Of a DNA stretch of 64,000 nt, positions 46,420 to 57,937 are shown piece by piece. Under the pieces are notes generated by a model. The model was not told where the DNA came from and did no database searches. It saw nothing but the letters and a program-made list of their open reading frames with translations. Position 1 is the stretch's first letter. The number at the start of each line of letters is the position of its first letter. Source of the DNA: Sclerotinia nivalis (lineage: Eukaryota > Ascomycota > Leotiomycetes > Helotiales > Sclerotiniaceae); NCBI GenBank assembly GCA_029531795.1, contig JAPEIS010000012.1:744001-808000 (forward strand), given 5' to 3'. The translations under genes were made by a program, and so were the position numbers.

Positions 46420-47598
46420 AGATAAAGATGAGGTCAATGGATGTTGAAAAGGACTTGGAAGATACCTAGATACCCAGTCTTGTTTATCTATGTAACACTA
46501 CACATTCTCCAATCGGGGAAGAGAATATACAGGCATCATTCGACTTCAATAATTCATTGAAAGATGCAAATAACAATGCTCGGCTTTTCACATTCATTCA
46601 TTCATCCAACCATGAATTGAAGGATAAAGTTCAATGAGAATATGGAGTAGTTCGCGAACCTAAGGAGTCCAGCCGTAAACATTCGATTACAGGAGACAAG
46701 TCGTTGGTCGTAAAAACTCGGTTCATCCATCAATGCATACAGTCAGTGTCTAGTCGTCTGACTCCTTTCCACTTTTGAAAATGGCTGTCTTCAGATTACG
46801 CTCAACATCAAAGTCGAAAATATTTATGCGCTACATCCTCACACATTCACAGTAGGTATGATCTTACAATGAGTTATCTATCATAATGCTATGACCGGAA
46901 AAGAGTTTCGCTTCTCTTGGTTGCATGGCTAGGAAGGTGAATAAGCCCGAGGGGTAGAAGAATCCAAACAAAGATGCATGATGATCGGAGGATCTCGCCG
47001 TGGTTTCTTCGGTAATGACATTATTGCCATGGTTATGAGGTCAATTTCACCGGGTACCCCACTTGCAGCAACTTCATCAGATTTTACTGAAGTTACCTAC
47101 CTAGTACCTACCTACCTATCATTTTATGAGCATCAGCTTGAATCGTAAATATTGACTTCATTTGATCTTACTTCCCTACCCAAGTCTACTTATTACTTAC
47201 CTAATTTTGATGCATCAAAAATAAAAACATTAACAGAAAGTAAGTGGGAAGAAATAACTAAAAGGGACGTCACGTCACCTCACATCACATTCACTAAAGG
47301 TTCAACTCGGGGTTCCATATCTTTTTGTTTCTAAGACCAATGAATGCCAACAAATTGACATGTTGAGGATTCTATTTGGAAACAGCCACCCCACCATTAG
47401 CGTCATTTTAAATGTGACGGTATCGGTCCTGAAAGCCAAAAATACTCCACCCCTCTCTATGATTTTCTACTAAAGAAAACCTTTTCCATCTTGATCAATT
47501 GTTTTGACTCTTTATTGATTCTTTTTCCCAAATCTCAGATACCCCTTTTTTAAATCACCACAACTTTCAAATACATATACACAATCACTATCGAAAAT
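46420..47598. other. Intergenic region upstream of the aldolase gene
   Basis: No gene recognised. It includes a CTAC-rich run (about 47094-47119). From about 47440 to the start codon the plus strand is pyrimidine-rich (for example CCTTTTTTAAATC, CTTTTTCCC), the usual leader of a strongly expressed fungal gene. Confidence 0.6.
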
Positions 47599-48895
47599 AT
47601 GGGTTGCACAGACGTTCTCAGCCGAAAGTCCGGAGTCATCGTTGGAGATGATGTCCTCAAGCTTTTCAACTATGCTCAAGAGCACAACTTTGCCATTCCA
47701 GCTATTGTATGTTATGGCAGCAATGAAAGACCATCTTGACGGATAACAACTAATAATGACAGAACGTCACCTCTTCCTCAACCGTCGTAGCATCTCTCGA
47801 AGCTGCTCGCGATGCCAAATCCCCAATTATCCTCCAAATGTCCCAAGGTGGTGCCGCTTACTTCGCTGGAAAGGTTAGAAAACCTTCACTCAACAAAACA
47901 TACAACAACTAATTTCTGGATAGGGTGTTGCAAACGGTAACCAAGAGGCATCCATCGCTGGTGGTATTGCCGGTGCCCACTACATCCGTGCTCTTGCTCC
48001 AGCATACGGTATCCCAGTTGTCCTCCACACCGATCACTGCGCCAAGAAGCTTTTGCCATGGTTGGACGGTCTTCTCGACGCTGATGAGAAATACTTCAAG
48101 GAGCACGGCGAGCCCTTGTTCTCTTCCCACATGATCGATTTGAGCGAGGAGGAGGTTGACTACAACATCAAGACTACTGCAGAATACTTGAAGAGAGCTG
48201 CACCAATGAAGCAATGGCTCGAGATGGTATGTCAACAAGAAATATGAGAGGCCCGAGATTGCCATTCACTAATTCATTCTACAGGAGATCGGTATTACCG
48301 GTGGTGAAGAGGACGGTGTCGACAACGAGGATGTTGACAACAACTCCCTTTACACTCAACCAGAGGACATCCTTGCCATTTACCAGGCCCTTTCCCCAAT
48401 CTCACCATACTTCTCGATTGCCGCTGGTTTCGGTAACGTTCACGGTGTTTACAAGCCAGGTAACGTCAAGCTCCGCCCCGAGCTTCTCGGCAAGCACCAA
48501 GCCCATGTCAAGCAAGCCATTGGAGCAAAGGAGGACAAGCCAGTCTTCTTGGTCTTCCACGGTGGATCTGGATCTTCCAAGCAAGAATTCTTGGACGCCA
48601 TCTCATACGGTGTTGTTAAGGTCAACCTTGATACTGATATGCAATTCGCTTACCTCACTGGTATCCGAGACTACGTCCTTAAGAACAAGGATTACCTCAT
48701 GACCCCAGTTGGTAACCCAGATGGACCAGATAAGCCAAACAAGAAGAAGTTCGAGTAAGTATCTCCTGAATTTTTGACAACAATGTATACTAATACTATG
48801 ATAGTCCCCGTGTCTGGGTTCGTGAGGGAGAGAAAACCATGTCCCAACGTCTCGCTGAGGGTCTCAAGGATTTCAACACTGCAGGACAGCTATAA
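47599..48895 (+). CDS. FBA1: Class II fructose-bisphosphate aldolase
   Basis: Exons 47599-47706, 47763-47873, 47924-48226, 48285-48754 and 48805-48895 total 1,083 nt, or 360 aa, identical in length to the usual fungal enzyme. It cleaves fructose-1,6-bisphosphate to dihydroxyacetone phosphate and glyceraldehyde-3-phosphate in cytosolic glycolysis, and works in reverse in gluconeogenesis. Zinc and active-site motifs are VVLHTDHCAKKLLPW (His and catalytic Asp), EIGITGGEEDGVDN (Glu), AAGFGNVHGVYKPGNV (His), VFHGGSGSS (His) and VVKVNLDTDMQ. Codon choice is strongly C-ending (for example AAC, TTC, AAG), unlike the orphan genes nearby, which suggests high expression. All introns are 49-58 bp with good GTATGT/GTAAGT donors, apart from GTTAGA in intron 2. 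Confidence 0.97.
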
Positions 48896-50343
48896 ATTGA
48901 TTATGATGACTAGCGAACATTCAAATTGCGTTTAAAAGATTTACACGGTTTAGGACATTGTTATGAAATACATAGCGAAAGTGGAGAAATGGTGGTTGGA
49001 GCGGAGGAGTTTTGGTCAAACCTATAAATGCAAAGAATTGTCTCATTGAGGAAACTTCCTACTATGACTGACACGATTTGAATGAATGCAAATAAAGTTT
49101 GATTTGATCTGAATACTTAAGATGACATCAAAGGATTTTCATGAAGAGAACAAACAGCCCGAAGTTTTCATCCTAATTAAGCGCCTTTGTCAGGTTCAAA
49201 TGTTTTAGCCGCAAACTATCCATTTGACCGTCGAACTTCCCTAAATCAAGCTCAATGATTGGCAACGGCAATGTGAATCACATTTTATGGAATGTATAAG
49301 CCGCCTACGAAACGCGGCCTATATATTTCCTTGAATAGTAATAATACGAGCTCGCACTTGTAGGTTAGACAAGATTTTGAAAATGGTGGTGATTGTGATT
49401 GTGTGTATACCGTACGTAGTAAGTATATTTTGGGTTTGGGGATTGTGGTTTGGGGTTGGTTGGGGTTGCTTCGGCTATCCACTTTACGGGATAGAATATG
49501 GTATTATGATGCCATGTAAGGTTTGTGTGAAATATGGAGGATGTGTTTTTTAAAGCTGTAGGTAGGAGGAGGTAGTTTGGGCTGTATGGATGGTTTAGAG
49601 GGTATTGATGATGATGATGAAACAAACATATTGTATTGCATATAGCCGAATTTTGAGGATGTACTCGAATATGTACTCCGTAGGTAGTAATACTTTGGAT
49701 CTGTTGGATAATGGGGGTTTTGATAGAGTTATCTAGTAAGCATTAAGCCAACAGCAACTCCATTTATATACTTCTACTTATCTTTCTTTCCTGTTTTTGG
49801 GAATCTGCAGGTACAGAGTACAATCAAGGTATTATCAAGATTCTTATGGATCCGTTCGACCAGTAGAAATAGCTTCCCAAAAGGACGGAATAGTTACATG
49901 AGTAATTCATTACCAACATTTGAATTTTTTAGGCAGTGCTGTCTGTAGATGACGTTCCCCACAAGCGAATGGGACAAAATATCAATTTGAGGGGCAAAAG
50001 TCAAGCTAAAAGGTTCCGCAAATCCACCAAATTATTTCCCCCTGGTGAACTAAATGCCCTTAAATCCATAACCCATCGTTGGTTGTTGGTTGTGGACGCA
50101 GTACTAATATCACAGGGACAATCCTTCCTTTCCTTCTCACCATCAAACATTCTTGTTTCTTGTCGTTGATCCTCTTGAATTCTATACTTTATAATTAATT
50201 GATTCAAAGCACTATTCGTTCAAAACCCATCATATTCTTCCTACAACTGAACAAGTGCAACTCGAAATCCCTCCACAGTCTCTAAACCTCCTTGGTTTTA
50301 AACAGATCCACAATCTTCATAAACAAATCGAAATATCATCCAG
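48896..50343. other. Intergenic region
   Basis: No coding signal. G/T-rich stretches (49370-49620) and AT-rich DNA are followed by a CT-rich leader ahead of the oxysterol-binding protein gene. Confidence 0.6.
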
Positions 50344-51613
50344 ATGTCTTCAAACGAAGCTGAAGGGGCAGGAGTATCTGCGCAAAATAAAGGATCTTGG
50401 AGTGCTTTCCTTAAATCGATCGCTTCATTCAATGGAGATTTATCGTCGTTGACGGCTCCACCATTCATTCTATCATCGACATCGTTGACTGAATTCTCTT
50501 CATATTGGGCAGAACATCCTAATCTATTCGTCGCACCTGCCGCAGAGCAGGATCCACAAAAACGAGCACTTTTGGTCTTGAAGTGGTTCTTGAGTACATT
50601 GAAACAACAATATGCGAGTCGAAGTGATAAATATGGAAATGAGAAGAAACCTTTAAACCCTTTCTTAGGAGAGTTGTTTCTTGGAAAGTGGGAGGATTCC
50701 TGTGGAACTACTGAGCTTATTTCTGAGCAGGTCAGGTATGTTTTCTTCTACATGCGAATAATGTGCCATCTCTAATGTTGCCTTTAGCCATCATCCACCT
50801 GTTACCGCATATCAAATCTCCAACAAGAAACATGGCGTATATTTACAAGGATACAATGCTCAGAAAGCTTCATTTTCTCGAACCATCAACGTTAAACAAA
50901 TCGGGCATGCACTTTTGAGTATTCCTGCTTACAATGAAACCTATCTCATCACTCTTCCAAACCTCCACATTGAAGGTTTAATCTTTGGTTCCCCATTTGT
51001 CGAGCTCGAAGCCAAATCTTACATTACAAGTAGTTCAGGGTTTACGGCCAAGATTGATTATAGTGGCAAAGGATGGTTATCTGGCAAGAAGAATAGTTTC
51101 ACCGCTACATTATATCCCACTGGCAAAGAAAAAGAAACTCTATATACCATAACTGGACAATGGACCAAACAATTCGAGATCAGAGAAGGTGGAAAGAAGA
51201 GTGACCTGATAGATACTTATGATGCAGATGCTGCACCTACCACTCCACTCATTGTTGCACCAATCGAGGAACAAGACCCATTGGAGTCGCGGCGTGCTTG
51301 GTCTAAGGTCGCAGCTGGTATCGCAGCCGGCGATATGGATGCAACCGGTAACGAGAAGACTAAAATCGAGGTTTTTCAACGAGAACTTAGAATAAAGGAG
51401 AAGAGTGAGGGAAGAACCTGGGAGAGAAGATATTTCACCAAGATGGAAAGTTGTCCAATCTTGCAAAAATTGGCTCCATGTATCCAATTATCAGCAGATG
51501 AGGATAAAACTGGTGGAATTTGGAGATTCGATGAGACAAAGGCTTCCAAACATGTCAAATCGGAACAAACTCTACAACCTCAACAAATAAATGTACAAGT
51601 TCCGGTTGCTTGA
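50344..51613 (+). CDS. KES1: Oxysterol-binding protein, Kes1/Osh4-like
   Basis: Exons 50344-50735 and 50788-51613 give 405 aa. The protein is a lone ORD sterol/PI4P-exchange domain without PH or ankyrin parts, as in yeast Osh4/Kes1, and shuttles sterol against PI4P between ER and Golgi. The signature [12 protein letters not shown] is recreated exactly at the splice junction (AG plus C makes the Ser). Other landmarks are [15 protein letters not shown] (lipid-head-group region), [24 protein letters not shown] and the C-terminal basic WERRYF. The N-terminal lid (about residues 15-40) contains [15 protein letters not shown], as in the family. A charged C-terminal tail rich in Gln follows. The intron is 52 bp. 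Confidence 0.94.
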
Positions 51614-52281
51614 TTGCAAACTACGATGGAGGGGGTGTATGATGAACGCGGCGGCTGCTTAAACTATTCTCGAGCACTTCAAGATATGATGACGAGGTGA
51701 ATAATGGCGTAATTAAGGATTGGATTGTTGGTGGAATGAATATCTCGGATTGAGAATTGGTATATGTGTGGCTGCAGTCTTTTTTGGATGGAGGGGAGTG
51801 GTGGTCGTTGTACTCGTGCTCATCATAGATTCATGGGTGGAAGGAGGGATCCTTTTATACTACTAAGACTAGTTACTAGGTAACGAAACGAGCTTTTTTA
51901 TTGAGTTTCACGTAGATGAGATGAGTCAGCAATGAGAATCGCAGAGTAATATACATACATGAAATGCAATTCAATTGTTTTGAAAGTGTTGGTGTTGGTG
52001 TTGGTTCTGTGATGTGATGTGATGTGTTATTGGGATATGAGCGGTAGGTGCTTGATGTGATGATGGGATTGGATGTAATGGATATAAGGTAAATATGAGT
52101 GATACGTGCTTATATGAAGAGATGGGTTTGGATGTGACGGGGGTATGTACGGTCTCGATACCTATCTGATGTTGATGATGAATTGAACACTGCAACCCCC
52201 GGTGAGCCTACAGAGTTCTCTCGATCTTGAGTGAACCATCTTGGATTCTGTATTCTTCATATTTTATTTTATTTTATTTTA
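51614..52281. other. Intergenic region leading into a short ATTTT tract
   Basis: No gene. GTGATGT/GTTGGT simple sequence at about 51985-52030. The last 22 bases are ATTTT repeats that are continued on the far side of the LTR-like insert. Confidence 0.6.
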
Positions 52282-52518
52282 TGTCACGGGGTCAGGGCCG
52301 GGCCACTGGACCGGCCCCTTTAGTAGGCTCCACCTGTCCGATCCAGCACCGAGCGGGGCACGCTCGGTGATCGTACCCTGTAAGAGCGCTAGGGCTCGGA
52401 GCCCTAGCACACACAAATGTATTTAAAGGAAACGTTCCTTCTGTAGAAACGTAGCTCTTCGAGCTACGTCTTATCAATAAAAGTGATTTCTGTTATCCTG
52501 TCTGCTGCCTCCGTGATA
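52282..52518 (+). mobile_element. Solo-LTR-like element (237 bp), packed with perfect hairpins
   Basis: The GC-rich block begins TGTCACGG and ends CCGTGATA, near-perfect inverted ends. It is flanked on both sides by TTTTA, compatible with a 5-bp target duplication inside the ATTTT tract. A TATA-like TATTTAAAGG (52420-52429) and AATAAA (52476-52481) sit in the order expected of an LTR promoter and polyadenylation signal on this strand. Five stem-loops lie within: 52295-52317, 52347-52369 (9-bp stem), 52388-52408 (9-bp), 52426-52440 (6-bp) and 52449-52469 (9-bp). No internal retrotransposon genes are present, so a solo LTR left by recombination is the likeliest reading. A hairpin-type MITE is the alternative. 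Confidence 0.75.
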
Positions 52519-52713
52519 TTTTATTTTATTTTATTTTATTTTATTTTATTTTATTTTATTTTATTTTATTTTATTTTATTTTATTTTATTTTATTTTATT
52601 TTATTTTATTTTATTTTATTTTATTTTATTTTATTTTATTTTATTTTATTTTATTTTATTTTATTTTATTTTATTTTATTTTATTTTATTTTATTTTATT
52701 TTATTTTATTTTA
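52519..52713. repeat. ATTTT pentanucleotide microsatellite, about 39 units
   Basis: About 195 bp of uninterrupted ATTTT units, with only the last unit altered (TTATC). With the 22 bp before the LTR-like insert it forms one original tract split by the insertion. The open frame across it merely reads the repeat (FILFY). Confidence 0.97.
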
Positions 52714-55499
52714 TCTTAACTCTTAGTGTTGTTCATGGGATTGTTTGTGAGATTGTTTGTGGGCTAAGGTTGTTCTATGGTATAAGAGGGGATTAAGGAT
52801 TGGGGATTGGAATAGAAGAAATGAAGAGATGGGTGGGTATATAGGTGTATATAGGGAGTGGATAGGGGGATGGATGTAGAGAGAGAAGTGGGATACGGAG
52901 AAGAGGTGGAGGGGAAAATGGTGAAGTGGTGGGAAAGGGAAATACTGGGAGGGAAGTGGTGGAAATGAAAGGGGAGGGGGGGAAGTTGGGTAAGTGGAAA
53001 GGGATAAGGGGAAGGGTGGAATGGGAAGTGCTGGAATGGAAGTAGTGGTAAAAGGAAAATGCTTAAATGGTGGAAAGGAAAATTCTGGAAAGGGGAAGTG
53101 CTGGAATGGAAATAATGGATGATTTAGATCGATAAATGGCGTTTAACACACACAATGGATGCATTTAAAAGAGAACTTCCAAATATAGCGAAGCTACATG
53201 GCTCTCTCTGATGAGTGATTACTGAGAGATTGATCAGAGATTGATCAGAGATTGGAATCAAAAGACGGTTCTTTCTTATAATCAAAACTTTAATCTAATC
53301 TAATGATAAATCCGAAAATGATATGAACCTAGTCCTTCTGTCTCACGTTTAAACATGCCAGCTAAATAAAGGAAAATCGAAGTTCTTTATTAAAAATCCC
53401 ATGACTTTCCCTCCAAAAAGAACCGTAGTTGATGGGTTGCTGTTGTGCAGATAAAGGACTAAGAGTTTAGAAAGTTTTGTTGCACATCTAAAATGAGCGC
53501 GACTTTGTGAACTTGCAGATACTTACTAAGAAGAGAATACCAGCAAGAGATCTAGAATATTCGTATAAAATTACCCTGGTTTTTGTGGTGGTGAGGTATA
53601 TTATTAATCATTGTTATGATTAGAGGACAGCGAGGATGAGGTTTTGAGGAGGGGAGAATGGGAGAATTGTATAGAATTTTGGGATTTTGGGTTAATTTTG
53701 TTGTTTTGTAGGGTTTGGATTTGGGATTTTAGTATTGGGATTTGAGATTTGGGATTTGAGATTTGGGATTTTGGTGGTGAGGTATTTTGTTGTGTAGGAA
53801 TAGTTTATGTGATGATGATGAGAATGATGATGATTGAAAGGCTGGGAGTTCGTGCTATGGCTTGACTTGATACTTGCTAGGCTAGAGATGTATGACAGAT
53901 ATCATAGACAATGAAATAAAGTGAATTAGCATTATATGTAGCATGTATATTCACTAGAAAGTGCAAATTCAAGCTCTTAATAACCAGTTACTATTTTGCT
54001 ATTTATCCAGTAGTTAATATAAATATATAAAGCACCAGTAGCCTAGGATAGACTGATGCAAACACTCACTGGATTTGTAAAGCCAACAAGTAACTCGGAA
54101 TAGATTGCTATAACTACCTATTATATTCCAATACTCCAATAAAATTAACCTTACAGAACTATTAACATATTGAAACGACTTACTTTCCCCTTTCCAAAAT
54201 GAACAATTCGAACAGCACATCTTCTACTCTGCTCCTATTTTAGCGAGACGGTCATTGAGGAATCCAAGCATTGGATAGCGATCTTCAACCATAATCTAGA
54301 TACTGCTTGATCTCGCAGCTAAGTTTATAATTTTAAATGTTGTTAACTGTTATTAATTATGATAGGGGGGTTAGAATGATAACATTTTTGTAAGTAGAAT
54401 TTCATTTGGATATAGATTGGTGAGAATTATTGATTATTGCTGTAGTACGTATGATTTAAAATCTTCGGACATGTACAAATAATTTCTATGGGCTTGAAGA
54501 TATTTAAGTAAATTAGAATAGAGGGCTGAACGACGTTTACTGTGAATTGGTATTTGATTGAATTTATACTGGAAAGCGAGTGGTGATGTGAAGTGGAAAT
54601 GGGTTTCTTTCGGGTTTGCTGTATTGAGCGGCAGTAGATGAAGTTCTATTGTATCTAGTGAAACGAAGTCTATAGTCTTGATTCAGTTCGACTCTTGCTC
54701 TTTGAAATGAGAGCAGGTATATTCAGTTGAATAACTGATCCAGAATGTAGATTACTTATATGGATGAAATGGATGATTATACGACCTCCTGGCTAGAGAA
54801 TTCCGGGCTTCGTTGAAAATTGGCGTTGTGTTAATTATTGAAGGTTCGATATAGATCCAGACAGTTCTATCATTATCCAGTGATAGATTGGCAGCTGTCG
54901 TGTATAGATAACCTTAAGCGTTGATATTGATCAATGCGATATTTGAGTACTTTGGTATTGTAGGTATTCGATTATCAATTCTTTAGTTCTTTGGATGGCT
55001 CTAAGTAGTATCTTGAGGAAATTCAAAGCGAACTCTTTTTGTATTTGTTGAGGTTAATGTATGTATGGCAGTGAACCAATGAATCGGCATTTATTCTTAC
55101 CATAAGACCATATCTACCGCCTCACTAGACTATTCATCGAAGATCTCATCTGCAAGCCTCGAATCGCTATCTCCGTCGAGCACTTCCTTCACTTCAGGAT
55201 CGTTGAGAGGTGATTCTGATCTAGCGAGTTGGCTTAGAGTATAGGAGTCTTATATAGACCACGTAACCGGGCCTCTCGATGTTTAGTTCATATGAGCAAG
55301 TAGTATAATTAGAGTGTCTGATAGTATAGATTATAATCAAATGAGAGATTTTAGTTTCTGATTGTATCTGAAAGGTTGAGAGTATTTGAGAGATTTGGTT
55401 TGAGATATTGAGAGCTTCTTAAACATTGAAAAGAAAGTTTTTCATTTCTTCTGGAGAAGAATGAAGGAGCGGATGATTGCAGACCATTTGAACAGTGAG
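52714..55499. other. Repeat-rich gene desert
   Basis: A strongly purine-biased plus strand (52800-53130, many GGGAAGTGG and GGAATGGAA near-repeats) is followed by GGGATTTGAGATTT near-tandem repeats (about 53720-53775) and AT-rich sequence. No frame with family resemblance was seen. Confidence 0.6.
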
Positions 55500-56718
55500 C
55501 TTAAAGGATTTGAGAAATAGGCTGAATCTTTTTCAATCGAAAGCTAACAATGATTTGAAAGGAACGAGAATGTTGATTACGAGCTCTTATAAGACATTCA
55601 AGGGCGACAATGATTAGATGTCCTGACACAACAATGAAAATCAACCATGTGCTTACATCTGGAATATCGGATCATTAACAATGAGGCGGTTTCGAATCTT
55701 TAATAGTTTCTGAGCATTCCGAGTCCAGCTCTCTTTCCACAGACACAGGGCCTTGGGGATGAATAAGGCTCTAGATATATATAGTTCTAAAAGTAGTTCT
55801 ATGTTGCTCTAGACCAGATGTTTCTAAGTCCTTGACAATGTACATTTCAGGTACAAATACCCTGAGAGCTTGACATGCCTTTATTCCTTCCTGATCCGGG
55901 CTTCTGGTTTCTTGAAGTGCTTCCTTAGCCGGATGAAAGACACCTCCACCAAACGCCGATTTTCGGTACAGAGATATTTTATACCCGATTGATTATCTAT
56001 CACTCTTAGAAATCATGCCAGTATTTCGGATGTTGGGATTGGAAAAGCCTTCAGAAGTGATACGATCACTGTCTTCTCATTTTTTGACGAGAGTTATTCC
56101 TCACAGCTAGGTGAAAGGCTGTGTTGCCATGATTATTCTAGTGGCTGATAGATAGCAATTTGTCTTTACTCAAGTAGCACTTTCGTTAAGGAAGGCGAGA
56201 TTGCCACATTGAGTGGAGAGGAGCAGGGAAGTTTGACCAGTCTTTTCCGCCAAATTGATATTGATACAGCGATGTATAAGTCCTCCCAACAGATTCCCAT
56301 CTTCCTGTGAAGTAGTATATAGCAACTGCCACACTTGAATCTTTAGAAACGTTCGATCTTTCGCACTAGAAAAACTAGCGACGTCAGCGAAACCTCTCAA
56401 GGGCCAAAACAACACCATAGTCATCATCACTGGAATGCCTCGCACCATCTCTGGCTGGCTCATCGTTAACATATTTCCATCCCATTTTTGAATCAATGAT
56501 TTCTTGCTTCGGAAGATACATGCACTTTGAAGCATCCCACCCATTAACTTCCGCACAGAAAGTTTCCCATAGTTTTCTGAGCCTCCAGAATCTTTCCATG
56601 GACCGCCCAATACATTCTCACTACGCAGTCGTGAGAGCCTTTTGAAAGCTTCACTCTCTTCTTTATTACTAGATATCAGAGCTTCGAAGACTTTATTCCC
56701 GTACCCCTGGCCAATCAA
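55500..56718 (-). pseudogene. Eroded gene remnant with ankyrin-like motifs
   Basis: The minus-strand frame 56718-56170 (182 codons) reads as helical repeat sequence ending GQTSLLLSTQCGNLAFLNES, an ankyrin-like pattern. Just downstream, after a frame change and stops, NTAFHLAVRNNS matches the ankyrin G.TALHLA pattern. Further coding-like pieces follow (VFVPEMYIVKDLE, FIPKALCLWKESW). The frame changes several times over about 1.2 kb, so no intact product is possible. Fungal NACHT/ankyrin proteins are the likely source class, but no NTPase motif was found. Confidence 0.45.
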
Positions 56719-56755
56719 TAAGGTTGGTTTGTGAGAGCAACCGCTTGTTCTGAAT

Positions 56756-57110
56756 ATGTTTTGTGGAAGTATTCAGCTCTCACAATTTACGGGACTTCTG
56801 GGTCATCATGTCGAAAAGCTGCTGGAGTATCGTGGAACAGAGATAATCAATCTCCTATTACATCGCTCGGGCGGTAACAGAGTTATTTCGACGATTGACA
56901 TGATGGCTCTAGAGGGAACCAATAATCTTTCAACGGAAGAATAGCAAGTAGCAAAAAAGCTGGCTGGCGGTGCAAGTATCTTTAGAAGAACACATGATGA
57001 ACGAGGCTCTCCTATGATTTCACTCATTCTGTTGTTAGATTCGGCTCGATTCTATGCGATGGGATTGACTACTTTGACGAAATGTGTATCCAATACCATA
57101 TACGAGCAGG
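56756..57110 (+). pseudogene. Possible repeat-protein fragment
   Basis: The plus-strand frame carries a phrase of the type seen in fungal helical-repeat proteins (RGTEIINLLLHRSGGN), a TAG stop at 56942-56944, then continues in frame (AKKLAGGASIFRRTHDERGSP). Resemblance is weak and the strand opposes the neighbouring remnant. Chance cannot be excluded. Confidence 0.25.
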
Positions 57111-57120
57111 CTTCTCATAG

Positions 57121-57937
57121 AACCCAATGAATACAAAAAGGTCACAGAAAAAGCAGGCGTCACGGCGGTGCTGAATGTACCCATATCGTCTTCGAGAAAA
57201 AACTACGATTGAAAAATCAAAATCAACAGCTGAAAGCTAAAACAAAAAAGGAAAAAAAAATACATATATATACTTATGCAGCAGTGCGACAAAAGTAGGT
57301 ACCTACAAAAGAGGCATCAAATCAGACTACCGTCAAACCGATAAAGTAAAGAATAAACATGCAGAAAGCATATCCACATCTTCGACACTTAATCTTACTC
57401 ATTCACAAATATTAGATATACTCAACTTACACTACTAGCCTCGCCAAAACTTCATCTAGATTATCCGTCACACTCCTCTTCCCATGCCATCTACTAACAG
57501 TGATGATTAGAAAACTGAGGATTCAAGAAGCGAGTGTTATTTCTGAAATTTTCCTTCGTGAAAACTGCGGTGGTAGGTAGGTCTTCATCTTGAAACTTTT
57601 GATAGACGACACACCAGCGATTTGACTCGATTCGAGAGATTAACTGTACAAGTGAGGTCTAGAATGCTACGAAGCCGGGCTTAGGATGGACCATAAAGGT
57701 AATGTCACAAATGCTCATGGATGAATTAAATGAGAAACAAAGACTACATCGAGGCATGCTTGAAACGGAGACTTCCGTTGTTTGCCCATGCATAGATTGA
57801 AAATCGAAGGAGGTTCAAGATATTGAAGGACATGCTTTAAATTAGATATCATTTTAAAAGAACACCCATGCGACCTTTCAATGCGCCGAGAAAATTTATA
57901 CATCGAGATATAAACACTGTATGAGTACAACTCATAC
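57121..57937. other. Intergenic region downstream of SSF1
   Basis: AT-rich, with A-runs at 57240-57260. No supported gene. Confidence 0.6.

Noticed and set aside
48214..48702. 162-codon frame inside the aldolase gene
   Set aside because: Alternative frame of the highly expressed aldolase exon. The Ser/Thr-rich content arises from its codon bias.
52483..52719. 78-codon frame reading YFILF repeats
   Set aside because: Simple translation of the ATTTT microsatellite.
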